Shown in pieces: positions 49,801 to 63,832 of a stretch of 64,000 nucleotides of DNA. The position numbers and the translations under genes are program-made. The DNA lies in assembly GCF_963576545.1 (NCBI RefSeq), contig NC_083651.1, forward strand, positions 14,571,124-14,635,123, read 5' to 3'. The notes beneath the pieces were generated by a model. The model saw nothing but the letters and a program-made list of their open reading frames with translations, had not been told where the DNA came from and did no database searches. How positions within the stretch are numbered: the first letter of the stretch is position 1; the number at the start of each line of letters is the position of its first letter. This DNA comes from Limanda limanda. Lineage: Eukaryota > Chordata > Actinopteri > Pleuronectiformes > Pleuronectidae.

Positions 49801-52800
49801 AATGATGGACAGGAAGGGCAGGAGCAGCGAGAAAAACTGAGCTTAAAGAGATAAAAACAACCAAAACCAAATGTAAAACATCTTGAGGCGAAACAAACAA
49901 AAAGAGATAGAATATGACCACAATTAGCAGCTTAATTACCATAAAACTATTATAATACCCAGTTTATTATTGTCAAGAAACAAGGTTATACTTAACTATC
50001 ATACTTTACAAATGGGCCCAATCTGGCCCTGGCATTGAAAATGTTCTGAATCCGAACCCTGATTATTCATAAAAACATGTTCAGTGCTGCTTTGAGAAGA
50101 GACTCCATTCTTCACAGTGTCCAGAGTCCTCGGCCGTGACCTCGGCTCCATTCATTTGAATCAGAAAGAGCTTTTTCTCCGGAGGCTGCTGTAGTCACAG
50201 AGGCGCTGGCCTCAGATCAGCTCTCTCCTTTCTTGGACCTCACAATAACTCTGTGCCAGGGGGCAAATATTCATCTTTTACTGTAAACCGTATATAAGCT
50301 TTCACAAGGATAAATGATTTTTCTTGCGAAAGTTAACATATGTCTGACTTTTATGATCTGATCTGAAGCACATGTGGAGAACACCTATGATTATAAAGCC
50401 GTAGCTGTAAAAGGAAAGAATGCGTGATGTTCTTTTCTTTTTTTCTTCCGTGGGGTCACAGATAAATCCCTAATCTTTTCAGTGACTCAACCACGTACAT
50501 TTTTCACCCGGCCATGCAGATTTCGAATACATCCCAGTCTCCGGGACGGACTCCCGACAGAGAAAGCATCGTTTAGAACTGACCACAGCCCAGTGTCACC
50601 TCAGGCTCTTTGTGAGAGTCCAGGCCTCGGATCAGCTGCGTCGTGCCTCGTCCTCACTACATTGTGCAGGCGTCACTGCAAAGGCCCCTCTTCCCTCATA
50701 AACACATCCAGAAGGGAGTGATTATTTCTCAAGATGTGGAGATCGAGGACTTGCCAGTTCATGCCTCTTTATGAGTGTTTTGGCATGACGGCTTGTTCCG
50801 CCTCACAATACTTTTGTTCCTCTTGTTAGACGAGATGCTTATCCCAGCCACCCTGTGGGCCATGTGTCTCTGTCACCTCGGGCCCGGGCGACTGGGCCGA
50901 GAGAAACAGCGCTGCGGCTTTCTGTGTTTGTGTCTCCCTCCAATGAAACGCACCATATCAAGTGTCCCCAAATTAGTAACAGTATTGCAGGTCGTAAAAC
51001 ACGGCATCTCCTTTAATCCGCAGTGACACGACCGTGCCCGCATTCTCTCATGTTGCAACATCAGGAATGCATTTTCATCTAATATGGGGCTTCTCAGACA
51101 TGTTCATGCATTTTTGAGGCGACCAATTTGTCCCCAGATTGTGAAATTTGAAGATGCAATAAATCAGTGCATTTAGCAAGGGGTATTATGAGTGGTTGAA
51201 GCTTGGGGCTTTGGAAAATGATAAAAAAAAAGAAATGTGCTCAGTCATAAGAAAGATTCTTATTTTCTTTTTCTTGGAAGGGACGTCTGAATTAATGCCA
51301 GGACGCAAGTTTGTCATTAAGACGGCGCAGATAAGCTTTGATGAGTCAATTCAACAACAACTTTTATTTTCATTTAGTGATAGAATTGTCCTGTGTTTCC
51401 TACAAAATACAAGTTCAATGTCAAATGTGTTTACACAGCATTATGTGACCAGTCCAGCAGCCACACACACACTTCTGAATCTAATTGTATTCAAATGGAG
51501 CAGAAAGGGAAATTGCTCGTGCTGACGGCTGAGGAGGATCGGGTGATACGTTTGAAATCTCAGCTATGAAATGGACCTCGTGGTTATTGTTCTCTCAAAT
51601 TCAACCTAATTTTGGAATAACATCCAGGAGTATAACAACGTCTGCTTTGAATATGAGGACGGTTTTCTCTCCTCCATTCATGAAATTGAAGGAAAACATC
51701 GACGGCAGTGTGAAAAACGTAAAGGAAACCATCAAATTACGATATTTGTTTAAAGTAGCCGCGTGTTTAGTTCACTGTGTGTGTTCGCGGGCGTCGTCCG
51801 ACTCCACCGTCTCTGTCATGAGATTTGTTCTCCCCGGAGTCAACAAGACGGAATAATGAACTCATCACCCGTCATCAAAGACCCACTGAATACCTATCAT
51901 TTGAATTATATTGTACAAACACGGCTGGCTCTTTTCCCAGACACACACGTACATATTCAGTCACACGAGATTGGGCTTGGCAAATGTTTATTTTCCCAAA
52001 CACTAAATGGGACCCCAGGGATATTATGCTTCGCTCCACTTTGTCTCTCACTTGAAAGTCCCTGCTGGGAATCAACTGACATGTTTGATGGAGCCTGCTC
52101 GTCTTACGAAAAACTAAGAGACACAGAGAAGAACATATAATATAACATAACATGTAAGTTTTCCTTAGTAATCTCCCTATCAATGACTACAACAAGCCCA
52201 CACAGGCCACCATTCTACTTAGGGATCTTTATTTCCTATGGCCCAACATTATCCCTTCAACATTAGAAAGGAATGTGTTGGCTTCGTACCTACAGAACCG
52301 CATAAATTAACATGTGTAGGCAAATTACACACACAAAAAGAAGAAGTGACAGACAGAAATGTGAGCTGTGTTCTTAGCTGCCTACTGTTCGACTCCCTGG
52401 CTCCGTGGCTCAGCCTTTCTATTATTGTGCTGCTTCCCGGTACTCCTCAAACAAACTCTCACACTCGCTTAATTAAATCCTCGATTGGAAACGTGTTTGT
52501 GGAAAGAAAGGCGATATTCCATGCACAAAACAGCGGTGCAGACAACTCACGAGCCCTTTGTTTTCCCAAAGTGGGCCGCTCTCGCTCCAACCCAGATTGT
52601 GTCTGTGTTTGTTGGCTTGTGAGCGGCTGAATTTATTTCCAACTTCTTCTGTTCAGGGGTCACGCTGGTTGATTTTCACACACACGCCGTGAGCCGACGA
52701 TCGATAAGAGGCCCCGGTCGTTAGAGCAATTAAAATACTCAAGGATTCAATAACCTGCGCTTTATAACATAAATGAGTCTTCCATCTTACTCCGGTCAGG

Positions 52801-55792
52801 AGGTGTTTCCCTGGAAGAGCTTGGAGCCTTGATTTGTGAGCAGCTCTCACAACATCTGATAATCCATCATCTCACTATGGTTGTTTTTTCATTAATGTGA
52901 AACTTTACCCCTAAGTTTTGGCCAAAGTGCCTCTCCCGTGGAAAGTTCCTTGCTAAAGCTAAGGTTGTCTAAGCAAGGGCAGTGACTCCAGAAGCAGCAC
53001 ACACACACTTATGCGACAGAAATGTCATATGAGGTGGAGGCTTCTCGGGTCTGGAGTTCACCGAGCCGTTCACACCGCTGACACGGGCGGCCGGTGCTGA
53101 GACAGCCAGGGCGGGAGCAACCGTGTCTGAGGAGCGCACTGGTCCTGAGCCGTTTGAACCCCCGGCACCGGCAGCCCGTGGTCGTGGCCACCAGGAAACT
53201 CAGGAGGCCACAGTGTGTCTATGAGAGATCAGTGGCTGCAGCGGCCATGAGGACACAGAGCGGCAGGAAGAGATGGCGATGTCTCTGAATAGTTAACAGT
53301 GTGTTTAGCTTCAGCATAGTTTTGAAAATGAGCACAGTTTTCCAGATTCCGACTGGCGAGTGGTCGCTGGTGGTTGTATATTTAAACGTTATGAGGTAGA
53401 GATGTTGAAAGCATTGGCCCTTCAAGGTCCAAGATGGTTTTAAACACTAGATGTTATGAGCCATGCTCAACCCTTAAATATAGACTTTTCAAAATAAAGT
53501 TGGTAATGAATGTGATCTTAAAAAGAGAAGTCATATAATTTAGTTTACATCTCAAAAAAACACATTTAAGTATCTCACTAGAGTCTTTCTTACCTGTTAA
53601 AGAAACGTAAAGCTGTTTGCTAACGATCCATCGTGAACCAACTTGATCTTCTTCTTTTTAGCAGGTTACTCTAACTATCTTACACGTAGCTCTCAAGGGG
53701 CTAATAATGCTTTTTGATGCCGCCACGCGCTAATGCTAGTGCTCCTCGATGTGAGGCTTGAAGGCATTCCTCCTGTGTTATCATAGCGGGGACCGGTTCC
53801 AAGCCGCAGAATAAATCATACATAATGCTGCGTTCTCGCACATGCCTCACGGTTCGGGGTATTTTTGGCGCAGCACTTTGTGTTGTAGCGGGCGACGGGT
53901 CCTGTTGTGATTGACACATTTCTAGTGGGATTTGCGGGGATTGAGGGAGAGCGAGAGAGAGCATTAGGAGAGGAGACACGGTGCCAGAGGCAACACCTGT
54001 AACATGAGTTGCATGAGTTTCAAACGAACGAGCTTTGCAGTCACTTTTAATCCCGGCTCTGTGACAGAATTAAGTGTAGCAGCCAGAAATGTCCAAAGAA
54101 ATATGAATCCCTTATGCCTTGACACTTTTTCATTCGCTGTGATATTTATTTACCGAAACGGTGAGATGAGGGGAAATTTGTCCTTTCATTCCATGCATGC
54201 AGGTTTGCATTCAGAGGCCCAAAAAACCCCTGTTAGGTGGAGCAGGAATGCATGAGAGATGAGAGTGTATTTACTGTAATGAGAAGCAGACAGGACGGAC
54301 TCTGAGCTGCTATTGTTGTGCGCAGGTTCGCTCTGGATTCCCGTCTCACCCCTGCAGGCTACAGAGTCATGAATATTTAAATAGGAAAGGGACTTCCTCT
54401 AAACATCAATCAAAACCCTATCTATTCAATTACTGGCCTCAGATCTGAGATGTCCAACCAACAGCAGCTTCTGATGAGAGGAAACTCTGCCCGTGGCCAG
54501 GCCTGTGAATATTCCAACCATGTGGACAATGAGTCAATTAAAGACAGCGCCTCAGTGGCTGGCAGATCTTCAAGAGAGGAAAGTCACTGGAGAGTTTTTT
54601 AGTGACATTGCACTTGGAGGAAATTCACGAGGAGTTTTAGTTCGGTTGAAGGCGGATCAGAAAAACAAAGGAGTAATCGCAGTAAAGAAATATTATCCCC
54701 TTTGCTTGTGAAAAAAAAACCCAGTATGAAAATGTAACTCAATTCAGTATTTTCTCATAAAGTGTGTTATAGGCTCGTATTCAAAGGCACTTTCTCCCTC
54801 TGAACAGATTTCATCCTTGATAAATGCCAGAGACTAACACTGTTTCTTTTGTATTAAAATGAAGAGAACGCATGACAGAGCTTGTGTGCGTGTGTGTATG
54901 TATGTGTGTGTGTGTGTGTGTGTGAGTGAAAGATGGGATCAGATACACAAACAGTTCTCTAAAACAAAAAAACACACGCACGAGAAAAAAAAGTGATTAG
55001 ATGCAGGAAAAAACAAGAGTTTTGGACACCTGTTCAAAGACGCTCAGTTCAGCCTGTGCCATGAGAAAAAGATGACTCACGCTGGCGGGGGATCAGTTGA
55101 TTTTGTGTTGTGTCACGGCCCCGGCAACGTCTCTGTCACCGAGCGAACGCACAACACAACGGGGCCGCAATCTCGTTTAACCACAACTACAGCACGCCTC
55201 GGCCTGCAGAGAAAGCTGTGCTTGACACAAACCTATCCTCCACTAACAAGAGCCAGACACATCAGCCTGAGTGCTATTCTTGGCAGCCGGCGCTGGTCGT
55301 CTATATGAAAGACAGATCGTGCAGCGGGGCCAGAGGACTACTACAGGGATTTTTAACAGCGACCACTGCAGTGGTTAGTTAATGGGATGTTTTCTTTTGG
55401 GGTTATCCTTACATATTGCGGCTTCCTGCTCTTGATTTGGTCACACTAATTGAGTTAATCAAAGATCAGAGTGTTGTGCCCGGCAGCAGAATGGCTGATT
55501 TTAGTCTCATGTCGTGAAGAAAACTATAGAGACTTCACAGACGGTAGATGAATGATCAGAGAACTTTTAATTAAAGCAGGTTTAGATTCTGATTAAAGGA
55601 AAACTCAGGACTTTTTTTTGAGAAGCACAATGGTGTTGAAAAGTTGTCTTTTGACTTTTTGGCCCCACTGCACAGTGAGTGTTAGATAAAAATATCAATA
55701 TAACACATATGAGATCTAAGGTTAGGAAGTTAGCTTAGCTTGGCATAAAGGCTGGAAGCATGTGGTAGCAACTGTCCTGGTTCTGTAGTAGC
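40833..55792. other. gene-poor intergenic region
   Basis: About 15 kb with no reconstructable gene. Many short ORFs overlap on both strands without family resemblance. It contains homopolymer runs (T at about 45970-45985 and 48111-48126; G at about 46206-46215 and 48010-48018) and a TG run at 54883-54925. Stretches of mixed composition without repeats could be conserved regulatory sequence, which one genome cannot show. Confidence 0.45.
53030..53285. other. isolated GC- and CpG-rich patch
   Basis: About 250 bases clearly richer in GC and CpG (for example GGGCGGCCGG, CCGGCACCGGCAGCC) than the flanks. All frames carry stops outside it and there is no clear start or splice pattern. It could be an unmethylated regulatory island, an alternative promoter or an old repeat. 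Confidence 0.35.
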
Positions 55793-55942
55793 ACCATAGA
55801 CCATTATTATTATTATATAATAATAAATGATATGACTGCTCCCAAAAAGTGAGGCCAAATCGCCCTGATCAGCACCGGATGACTGGTTGCAAAAATAGGT
55901 AATAAATCCCGTCTACTCCATGTTAATGGATGGGACATGGAC
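55793..55942 (-). repeat. dispersed repeat, family B, copy 3
   Basis: Reverse complement gives CCATGTCCCATCCATTAACA, then GCAACCAGTCATCCGGTGCT, TTGGCCTCACTTTTTGGGAG and GGTCTATGG, matching copies at 29368 and 40686. This is the most complete of the three. Confidence 0.6.
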
Positions 55943-56395
55943 GTGGAAGATGGCAGCGTTCATATCCAGAATATTTCAGCTTCAGTTCTGGAAAATAGGA
56001 ACAAGTGGAAATGTGTTTATATACAGTCTAAGTGTAACACCTTTAACCTCACTTATTAACATGGTATATGTTGCTTGTGTTATCAGCACATAGGCCAAAG
56101 TGTATGGATTAATATATTGTGGTTTTAATAGAGGTTATGTGCAAGATTATTTCTTTGCTGGATTCACAAACTGCTCAGCTAAGTTACTAAATCTATTTCA
56201 CTTGTCTTCTGGACAGAGCCAGAATGGCTTCTTCCCCCTGTTTCCAGTCTAAATGCTAAACTCACCATCTCCTGACTTCAGCTTCACGTTGACGAACAAC
56301 ACATTGATCTTTTCATCTAACTTCCAGCAAGAAAGCAAATAAATGTACAGTGAGTGTAAAAGACCTCTGTGTTAACCCACAGTCACCAGCCAATC

Positions 56396-56582
56396 ACATG
56401 TCCGACAGAGACAATAACCATTCACACTCACATCTTCACCTGCGGGCAATTTAAAGTTGTCATTAACCTAAGGTGCATGTGGACTGTGGGAGGCAGATGG
56501 AGAAACCAGAGAAAACCAATACAGACACAGGGACAACATGCAAACTCCACACAGAAAGCCCCTGGTCGCTGTTGTGTTGGAA
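56396..56582 (+). repeat. dispersed teleost repeat, family A, copy 3
   Basis: AACCATTCACACTCACATCT, GGGCAATTTAAAGTTGTCAT, GGACTGTGGGAGGCAGATGG, GGGACAACATGCAAACTCCA and CACAGAAAGCCCC are the recognisable blocks in order. Best preserved of the three copies. Confidence 0.7.
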
Positions 56583-57364
56583 CTATCTATACATATGTGT
56601 ATGTGTAAGCCAGTTATAAAACATCAGGTTGACTTGGTTTGAAGTTAGTAAGTTCTCTTTTTACGTAAGATTAATTGAAAGGCAATCCAGAAACCCAGTG
56701 AGGAGATGATGGTTAAATATTGTCAGAGCCGGGAGGAATCTGCAACGCATTAGGAGCCTGGCTTGGAGCAGCAGATGAAAGGCTCTGCCCTTATATTAAA
56801 AGAACTGCTGGGGAGGTGAAGGATTCTCCTCAGGAGAAATCAGAAACACTCTTTTCCCACTGGCGCACTGACAGTAACTCACCGCGCTGTCAATGCGTTT
56901 TAATCAAATTACTGTGATGTTTCAAATGGTCTATTTTAAAGCTGGAATGACATAACTCTGAGAGATTGCTTGCTTCACATTATGAAAGCTGTTTCAAATC
57001 ACATGTGCACGATATTTCATTGTTTTTGGAGCTTCACTTTAAAGGACTGTATATATGACAGAAGATGAGCAGCGAGCGCTCTGGCAGCGTCGTACAGCCA
57101 CAGATGTGAGAAGGAGAGAGAAGCCCGGAGAGCCGTAAATTATTTCTGAATTGGGGAAAAAGAGGAAAATGTTTGTTTGCGTTAGCGCAGATGGATCATC
57201 GTGGAACATCGGGTCGGGGTGAGGGTTGTTCTGATTTCTCTTGAGGTGCTCCGCCTGAGCCAAATGACAGCTAACGTCGGAGGAGATTGTCTCCCGAGTC
57301 GAGTAAATAACCTTCAGATAATTAAAAACCTCAAAATATGTTGAGCGGTGATCATTATAAAGGT

Positions 57365-57384
57365 CAGGGGGTGGGGGGGGGGGA
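57365..57384 (+). other. long G-tract with quadruplex potential
   Basis: AGGGGGTGGGGGGGGGGGAAG-type run with one T break. A G-quadruplex on the plus strand is possible; no function is implied. Confidence 0.4.
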
Positions 57385-59490
57385 AGCGAGCACACGGGAT
57401 CGTCTCCAGGATTCTGTCAGAAGTCATGGAAAGCACATTGTCCCGGATAAGTAGGCGATAGTGTCATTTATCCTGCAGGTGGGCCTCACCATCAAAGCAT
57501 GGAAAAAGAGAGATCATCCCCTGTTTAACCGTGCTCTGTAAACCTTCCTAGCACGCACGCCATATGTTTTACTCGTCTTCAGCTTCATAAACGTGTTACG
57601 GGCTGCGTGGGCACAGGAGCCGTCCTGACACTGAATCACAGCGATCCCTCAGCTCACCTAAATCTTCGCTGCACTCAGCACCTCACATGAACGGAACCTG
57701 TTTATGTGGCAACGGGGTCAGAAAAGCAAACGTGCAACGGTGCATTTAGAGGAGAGATTAACGAGCCGGTTGTCGTGCTGGTCTCAGACGATAGTTACAC
57801 CTAATATTTGTTAATCTGGTGATGATATGCTTATTAGCCCTTCAATAATCAGTTTATTAAAACGGGACGTGTCTGCAGCTCCACCGGTGGGACGGTGAGT
57901 TATTTGACCACATGCTGTGCACCTCCGACCCCTGAGGCAAACCAGATCAGGCTGTGCCTCCGAGCATGCTGGGACACAGGAAGCGGTCAGCCATCACTGA
58001 GGCCGTAAACTGAAGTCGTGGAGGTGGTGGACTTGTTGTTCTCTTCACTCCGTTTGGAACTGCTTTCTAATGAGGCATACTTTACAAAGGCCTCTAACAG
58101 ACTTTATTAACGATCAATAATTTATTGTTCTTATTGTTTTTATTTACCATGCTTCATAGAGCAGTAACGAGGCTTTAATAGGGGGCAGCTCTTGGGCAGA
58201 TGTGGTGGTTGAGCAGAGAGAGAAGGACCAGGATATTGTAAAGCAGGGGTTATTAGAAAGGTAGTGAGTCGTTACTAAAAAGGTTATTCCACTAAAACAA
58301 TCTCATTAAGAATAGAAATAAAGAGTGTGTTAAAAGACAAAGAATTATTAAGGAGCATATAGCAGGAAAAGGGATTCATCAGGATCCGCTAACTGCAGCC
58401 TGTCTGTGTGTGGAATGCGTGTCTCGCAAATCGTTCATCCAATTGGCTTCCCACTTAGCATGTGTTTTGTTAGTGGCCCAGGGAAGTGCAGAGCCAAGTT
58501 GAGTGCCATTTGGACATGTAACACATTCGATATATATAAAAAAAACAATAAACTGTAATAATCTCCCAACCAAATTGAACAGGTCTTCTTCTATGTCCTC
58601 GGATAGATTACAGCAGACATAATATCTCTCCCTTCAGATAATTTAGAAAATAAAGCAAATTCTTTTGACTATAAAATCTTCAATGTAGATTAACCAGGTA
58701 GGATGATGTTTTCTAAAGTCACTCTTCACCATCGACTATCTATAACAACGTCTGCAAACAGCATCCGGCACATAAACATAAAGAACGTGACAATAGAACT
58801 GTTTGAGAAGGACTCACTAATGAGAAGGAATAATTCTGAAGCAACTCTGCAGCATTAACACAGTACATTCCAAACAGGCAGCTTCAGAACGGGCACTGCT
58901 CTAGTTCCAATAATAAGTTGAATAGTGGCATATGAGGAATTTATTCAACATTAATAAGTTATCTAATAAAGCCTTTAGTCACATTTTTCTAAGCTTTATT
59001 TAGAAAATGTGGTTGGCTCTGCTGACTTTAAAAATTTAATTTCTCACTGCGATGAAAAGCACTCAAGGACAACTCTGCATAGTGTGAGAAATGCATGAGT
59101 CATACTCACACAAAGCATGATTTCTGTCACATTAACATCCTGAGCCATTATTCAAAGTTTTTCTTTTCGTTCCATGGCCAAAGGATCACGTCGGCCTGAC
59201 GGTTCCCAACATGGCTGGCATGTGCCGAGAGGACCTGACGAGACCGGGGGGGCGAGGGGCAGTTGACTTTCACCAGCCAAGGCCCTCTGCTTGACATCAT
59301 GTTCTTTAATGAGAAGCAGCTGAGTGCAACATCAGCTTCGTACCGGCATTAGAAAAAACACATGAAAGTTCCAGCTTTAAACATGTCCAGATTCCTTTTG
59401 TGCGCCACGGGCAGAACTCGCCTGCTCGTCAGCATTACAATCAATGGTGCCTGTGATCATCAAGGGTGGAAATGAGCTCTTAGCCTTGGA

Positions 59491-59540
59491 ACACACACAC
59501 ACACACTCACACACACACATTCACACATACATAAACACAC
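59491..59540 (+). repeat. (CA)n microsatellite, interrupted
   Basis: CA repeats broken by TC and TA units over about 50 bases. Confidence 0.85.
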
Positions 59541-60008
59541 AAAGGAAGATAAACCGCATATTCATTAAATAAACATTGCGGTTTGTGAGCCATTTGTTGG
59601 CTTTCTTTACAATGTTTTACATCAACATATTCCTCATAAATAACAACAAAAAAATCATATTATCCCTGTGCTAATTTATTTGTGCAATCAATAGCTGCTC
59701 CATAGTTCCAGGCTGTAAAAGCTTTTTGCCTCTGACCAGTGATTGCCAATAGAAGCCGTTCTCTCCTGCAGAGAAATCAATTTCATGCTCCTTTTTCAGC
59801 TCGGGCCTCGGTTTGATTTGCTCAAGACAACAAATGGTTCAAAAGACGTCCCCCAGTTCTTGTATTATGAGCAACGTGTGTGTGATCATGATGCAAACAA
59901 ACGGGTACATTTATTATTTGGGGGTGTAAAACAGACGTTGACCAATAGCGGTCCTCCCATGTGGCAGAAGTACACACTGCTTTCAGACCACAGACTGTAT
60001 ATGTTCCA

Positions 60009-61139
60009 GACACACACTGATGTATGGAGGGTGGATGTTAGACCGCAAATGTCCAAGTCAGTTGCTCGATACATTTTCCTGAACGTTTCCTGGCAGCTCC
60101 CTTTTAAAATCCAGATAATATCCGAGTGAGACGATATGAGAATAAAGCAGGAAAATGTCTGGAATATTCACATCAGTGAGCAAGTGGTCATGATGGTGAT
60201 GCTTCAACTCTTTTGTTCATTTTGCTTCTTCTCCCAACAAGTTTATTTTGTTCATTATTTTTTATTTCTATGTTCTTGATCTCTGCTCTTGCTTTGATGC
60301 AAAAGGTGACTTCTTTTAAAAGTGCTTTAAAGTTTTTTTTCTTTTAAAACTTATTATTATTATTATTATTCGTTGCTGTATAGGCTATTTTTATTTCATT
60401 CAATGTTTATTTTTTGTTTATTATAAGGAACTCATTTCAGGATTCACATTAAAAACAGTTTTTTTTATGCTGTTGTTTCCTGCCATGTCAACTTGTAACA
60501 AATGAAACCTGAAATGTCAATGTGCTGGTTACAAAAACACTTTCATGCTGTAGTGTTCAAGACCCACACTGATGTCTGGAGGGTGTATGAGGGAACACAA
60601 ATGTCCAAGTCAGTTGCTCAATACATTTTCCTGAACATTTCCTGGCAGCTCCCTTTTAAAATCCAGATAATATCCGAGTTAGAGGATTTGAAAATAAAGC
60701 AGGAAAATGTGAACAAAATTCACATCAAGTGAGCAAGTGGTCATGTTGTTGATGTTTCTAATACACGATGGCTGTCAACTCTTGTGTTTTTTTAGCTTCT
60801 TCTCCCAACAACTTTATTTTTTTCATAATTTTTTATTTCTATGTTCTTGATCTCTGCTCTTATTTTGATTCCAAAAGATATGACTTATTTTAAAGTCTTT
60901 ATTATTATTATTATTGTTATTGATATTATTATAAATATTATTGTTATATTTTGCTGTTTAGGGTAGTGTATTTCATTCAATGCGTCTTTTTTATGTTTGT
61001 TTATTATAAGGAACTCATTTCAGGATTCACATTAAAAACATTTTTTTTACGCTGTTGTTTCCTGCCATGTCAAATTGTAACAAATGAAACCTGAAATGTC
61101 AATGTGCTGGTCACAAAAACACTTTCATGCTGTAGTGTT
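60009..61139 (+). repeat. diverged tandem duplication, ~550-580-bp unit
   Basis: Copy A runs about 60009-60556 and copy B about 60561-61139. Shared blocks in order are CACACTGATGT, ATGTCCAAGTCAGTTGCTC, CCTGGCAGCTCCCTTTTAAA, AATAAAGCAGGAAAATG, GAGCAAGTGGTCATG, a TTATTATTA run (60351 and 60899), GGAACTCATTTCAGGATTCA and AATGAAACCTGAAATGTCAA (60501 and 61083, 582 bp apart). The same small reading frame stays open over the first block of both copies, but the rest is plainly non-coding. The unit may itself be part of a dispersed fish repeat. Confidence 0.8.
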
Positions 61140-63790
61140 ATCCCAGGTGTCACCACTCTCCTGAATGTTCTGGAAATGTGCCTGTTGTTGACCTGGACAA
61201 TCTCTTGCTGCTTATGTGACTTTACCGACCACATTTTCCATTTTGGCTGTTGCTCAATGCGCCAGAATGAAAACAATGTAGGCAGAGCAGGTTTTATAAC
61301 TCAGGAGTTGTTTCCTGGCTGATGTACTGATTATATGTTTATAGAGCTAGGACGACACATTCTTCTCTGCTCTTTCTTCTGTCCCCCAAAGAAGAAGAAG
61401 TGTTTACACATCAAATTAAACCTGTCATCATGTCCTCTTCTACTGTAACGACTTCATGGAGCCTGTATCATCTTTTTAACACCTTTGAATTACCGTGCTC
61501 AGAGATGGAGATGCTGTTTGCTGTGTCTGGTTCTGTGTCTCGAGGAGTCTTCTCTCGTGGCGGGCCCGGCAGGAAGAGTCGGGGAAGCTCAAACGCTCTC
61601 CCCTGACAATATCTGTTTCAACTTCCTCTGCGTGGATTCCGTCTGAACTCAACCCTTGACCCTTCCCTTGTCCCCGAGCCCGGGCCCTGCCCTCGCGCTG
61701 CCGTCCGTCCTCCTGGGTACACGCTGACCTGTGACCTCTGCCCTCGCCTCTGAGGCCCCCGGTTAGCGACCCCGCGCACAGACTTCACAGGAGAGAGAGA
61801 ACACAAGACGCAAAGTTGCCCCTCATCACTAGTCACCCCCGGGGGTGTACTGTGTCGTGGAAAGCTGACACCGGCCAATTTAAAAGAGTCAGCTATTGTA
61901 GTTTGAGGTATTATCTATGAATTTGAACAAATACTTCCTGAATACGGGCTCCTGTAACAGCAGATTGACCGCAGTGATGATAACAAACCAAACTTCTTAA
62001 CTTCATTAATTAGGAGCGGGTCGCTCGGGTCAACATGTGTTTATTCTCAGGAAGCAGCATTAAGGGGATTAGCACTAATCAGACGGGATTATAAAACGCT
62101 ATTACCCAGCTGGATGGTGCTTTCCTGCCTGAGCCCTTCACTTTGTTCGCCTGTGAAGGAGGATGTTTGCTTTAGAGAGAGAGGGATCGTGATAATGACT
62201 CCTCTGGTGACGCTCTCTTTGTAAACACAAACACACTGGACCTCTCGCTTACCTTTGACCCGAATCGGAGGAAACGAGTCCGTTAAAGAAAGTGTGTTTC
62301 AATGCAGGATGAAAGAAAAGTGTGCGGGAGATGTGTCACAGGGTTAGGGTTAGTGGATTTATTTGATAAGGGTCACCTGGTATTATTTTGGCTACGGTTT
62401 TGCAGACTGAGCTTCCATGTTATCGAGAAAATCTTCAATTCAGTTGCTCTGATATAAATCCTCTGTGTGTTCTCCTTGGGACTGGTCATTTGTCATCTGC
62501 TTTTTGCATGGTCTGTTTTTGTAATGTACTTTACTGCGTTGGAAAGTATATATACATTTAAATACTGTGCTCATTGTGAATATAGTTTATATGAAATAGA
62601 GTATTTCCCTTTTTATGCCAACATCTGGCAGCTATAATCAACAGAAGCCTATTGCATTCACTGTTTTTCTGAATTAATTATTATCATGTCAGAATTAATA
62701 TGAAGTCATATAGATGGAATTGTTTTTGCTTTGTCAACTTTGCGCAGGCACCTCAAGACTTTGGGATTGTTCGGACGGACAGTAGAATGTGAACTGTCTC
62801 TGTAAATCAGAAGCACAGCAGGATTGTGTGAATACAAGAGACTTAACTACTAGCTATCTCGATTTTAATTTGTTTGCACAGTATAAGGCATTTTTAGATT
62901 AGAAGGCTGAATTAGAGTAACTTCAACCAGCTGCAACATTTAAATTACATGCTAATGCACCAATAATACTCTGGCATGAGTACAAATATATTTTATAAAA
63001 GTAATTCTGCACTATTAGAAAATTTACTTCTGATACTTTGAGGTACATTTAGCTCATTATCCACTTTTAGTTATTTTGCCTCCCACTATGTGTTAGAAAC
63101 ACTTCTTTCTATTATGGAAGCCAACATTATCAGCATTTATTATCAATATGACATTGACGTTATAGTGGAGCTATTGTAGTATTGTATTGTAGTTACTTGC
63201 AAGATTTTGTTTAATTTTTTTCTGTAACAGCTCAGCAGTCGACTTGCATTGTACAAACCAAGAGGGCACATTTTCATTTCATCAAAAATATAAAGAAAAC
63301 ATTTTCAGGCAACATCTATAAATTTCCCAGTGGAGCCACGGAGGTGAAGGAAATTGCTGCTAAAAACGAAAGACAGACAAAACAAACACATTATCTGTCT
63401 GTCCCAGGATGTGTCTGTGACTTAAATTCAACGTCCTGGTTGTTCTGATTTTTAATCTCCTAACACACACGTACGTATGAAGCCGTTCACTTTGTCAGCC
63501 TGTAAAACAACAGGAGAGGAATACTCCGGCTGTCAACAGGGTCGGAGCTGCAGTGCTTGTATAGCGTGTGGCTTGCATGTTCTCAGGTCTGTCCATGTGT
63601 TCTGGTCTTCATTAGACTTAGACTGAACATCTTTGTGGCCTGACAGAAAGATCCTTTCATGTGTCCCCTGCCTGGTCCTACTCACCAGAGCCTAACCAGA
63701 AACATGCCACTGCCCAGGGCAAGGTCAGATTTCTCACCATACCACAGTATTAAAGCAACATTGCCTTTAATGGAGGGAGGGAAACACTCT
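61140..63790. other. intergenic or 3' flank, nothing firm
   Basis: No gene supported. If the terminal exon proposed at 63833-63919 is real, part of this is its 3' UTR; minus-strand AATAAA occurs at about 63134-63139. Confidence 0.35.
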
Positions 63791-63832
63791 GGTTATTCCT
63801 CATCGGTCGAGCAGACAATGTATTCCATCTCA

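Larger units (their letters stand above)
56583..60008. other. intergenic, nothing recognised apart from simple repeats
   Basis: No exon structure or transposon ends recognised. Contains the G-tract at 57365 and the CA run at 59491. Confidence 0.45.

Noticed and set aside
59743..60129. 128-codon ORF
   Set aside because: Its second half lies in the diverged tandem repeat and its first half has no family resemblance; not supported as a gene.
62341..62356. GGGTTAGGGTTAG telomere-like motif
   Set aside because: Only two units; expected by chance in a window of this size.
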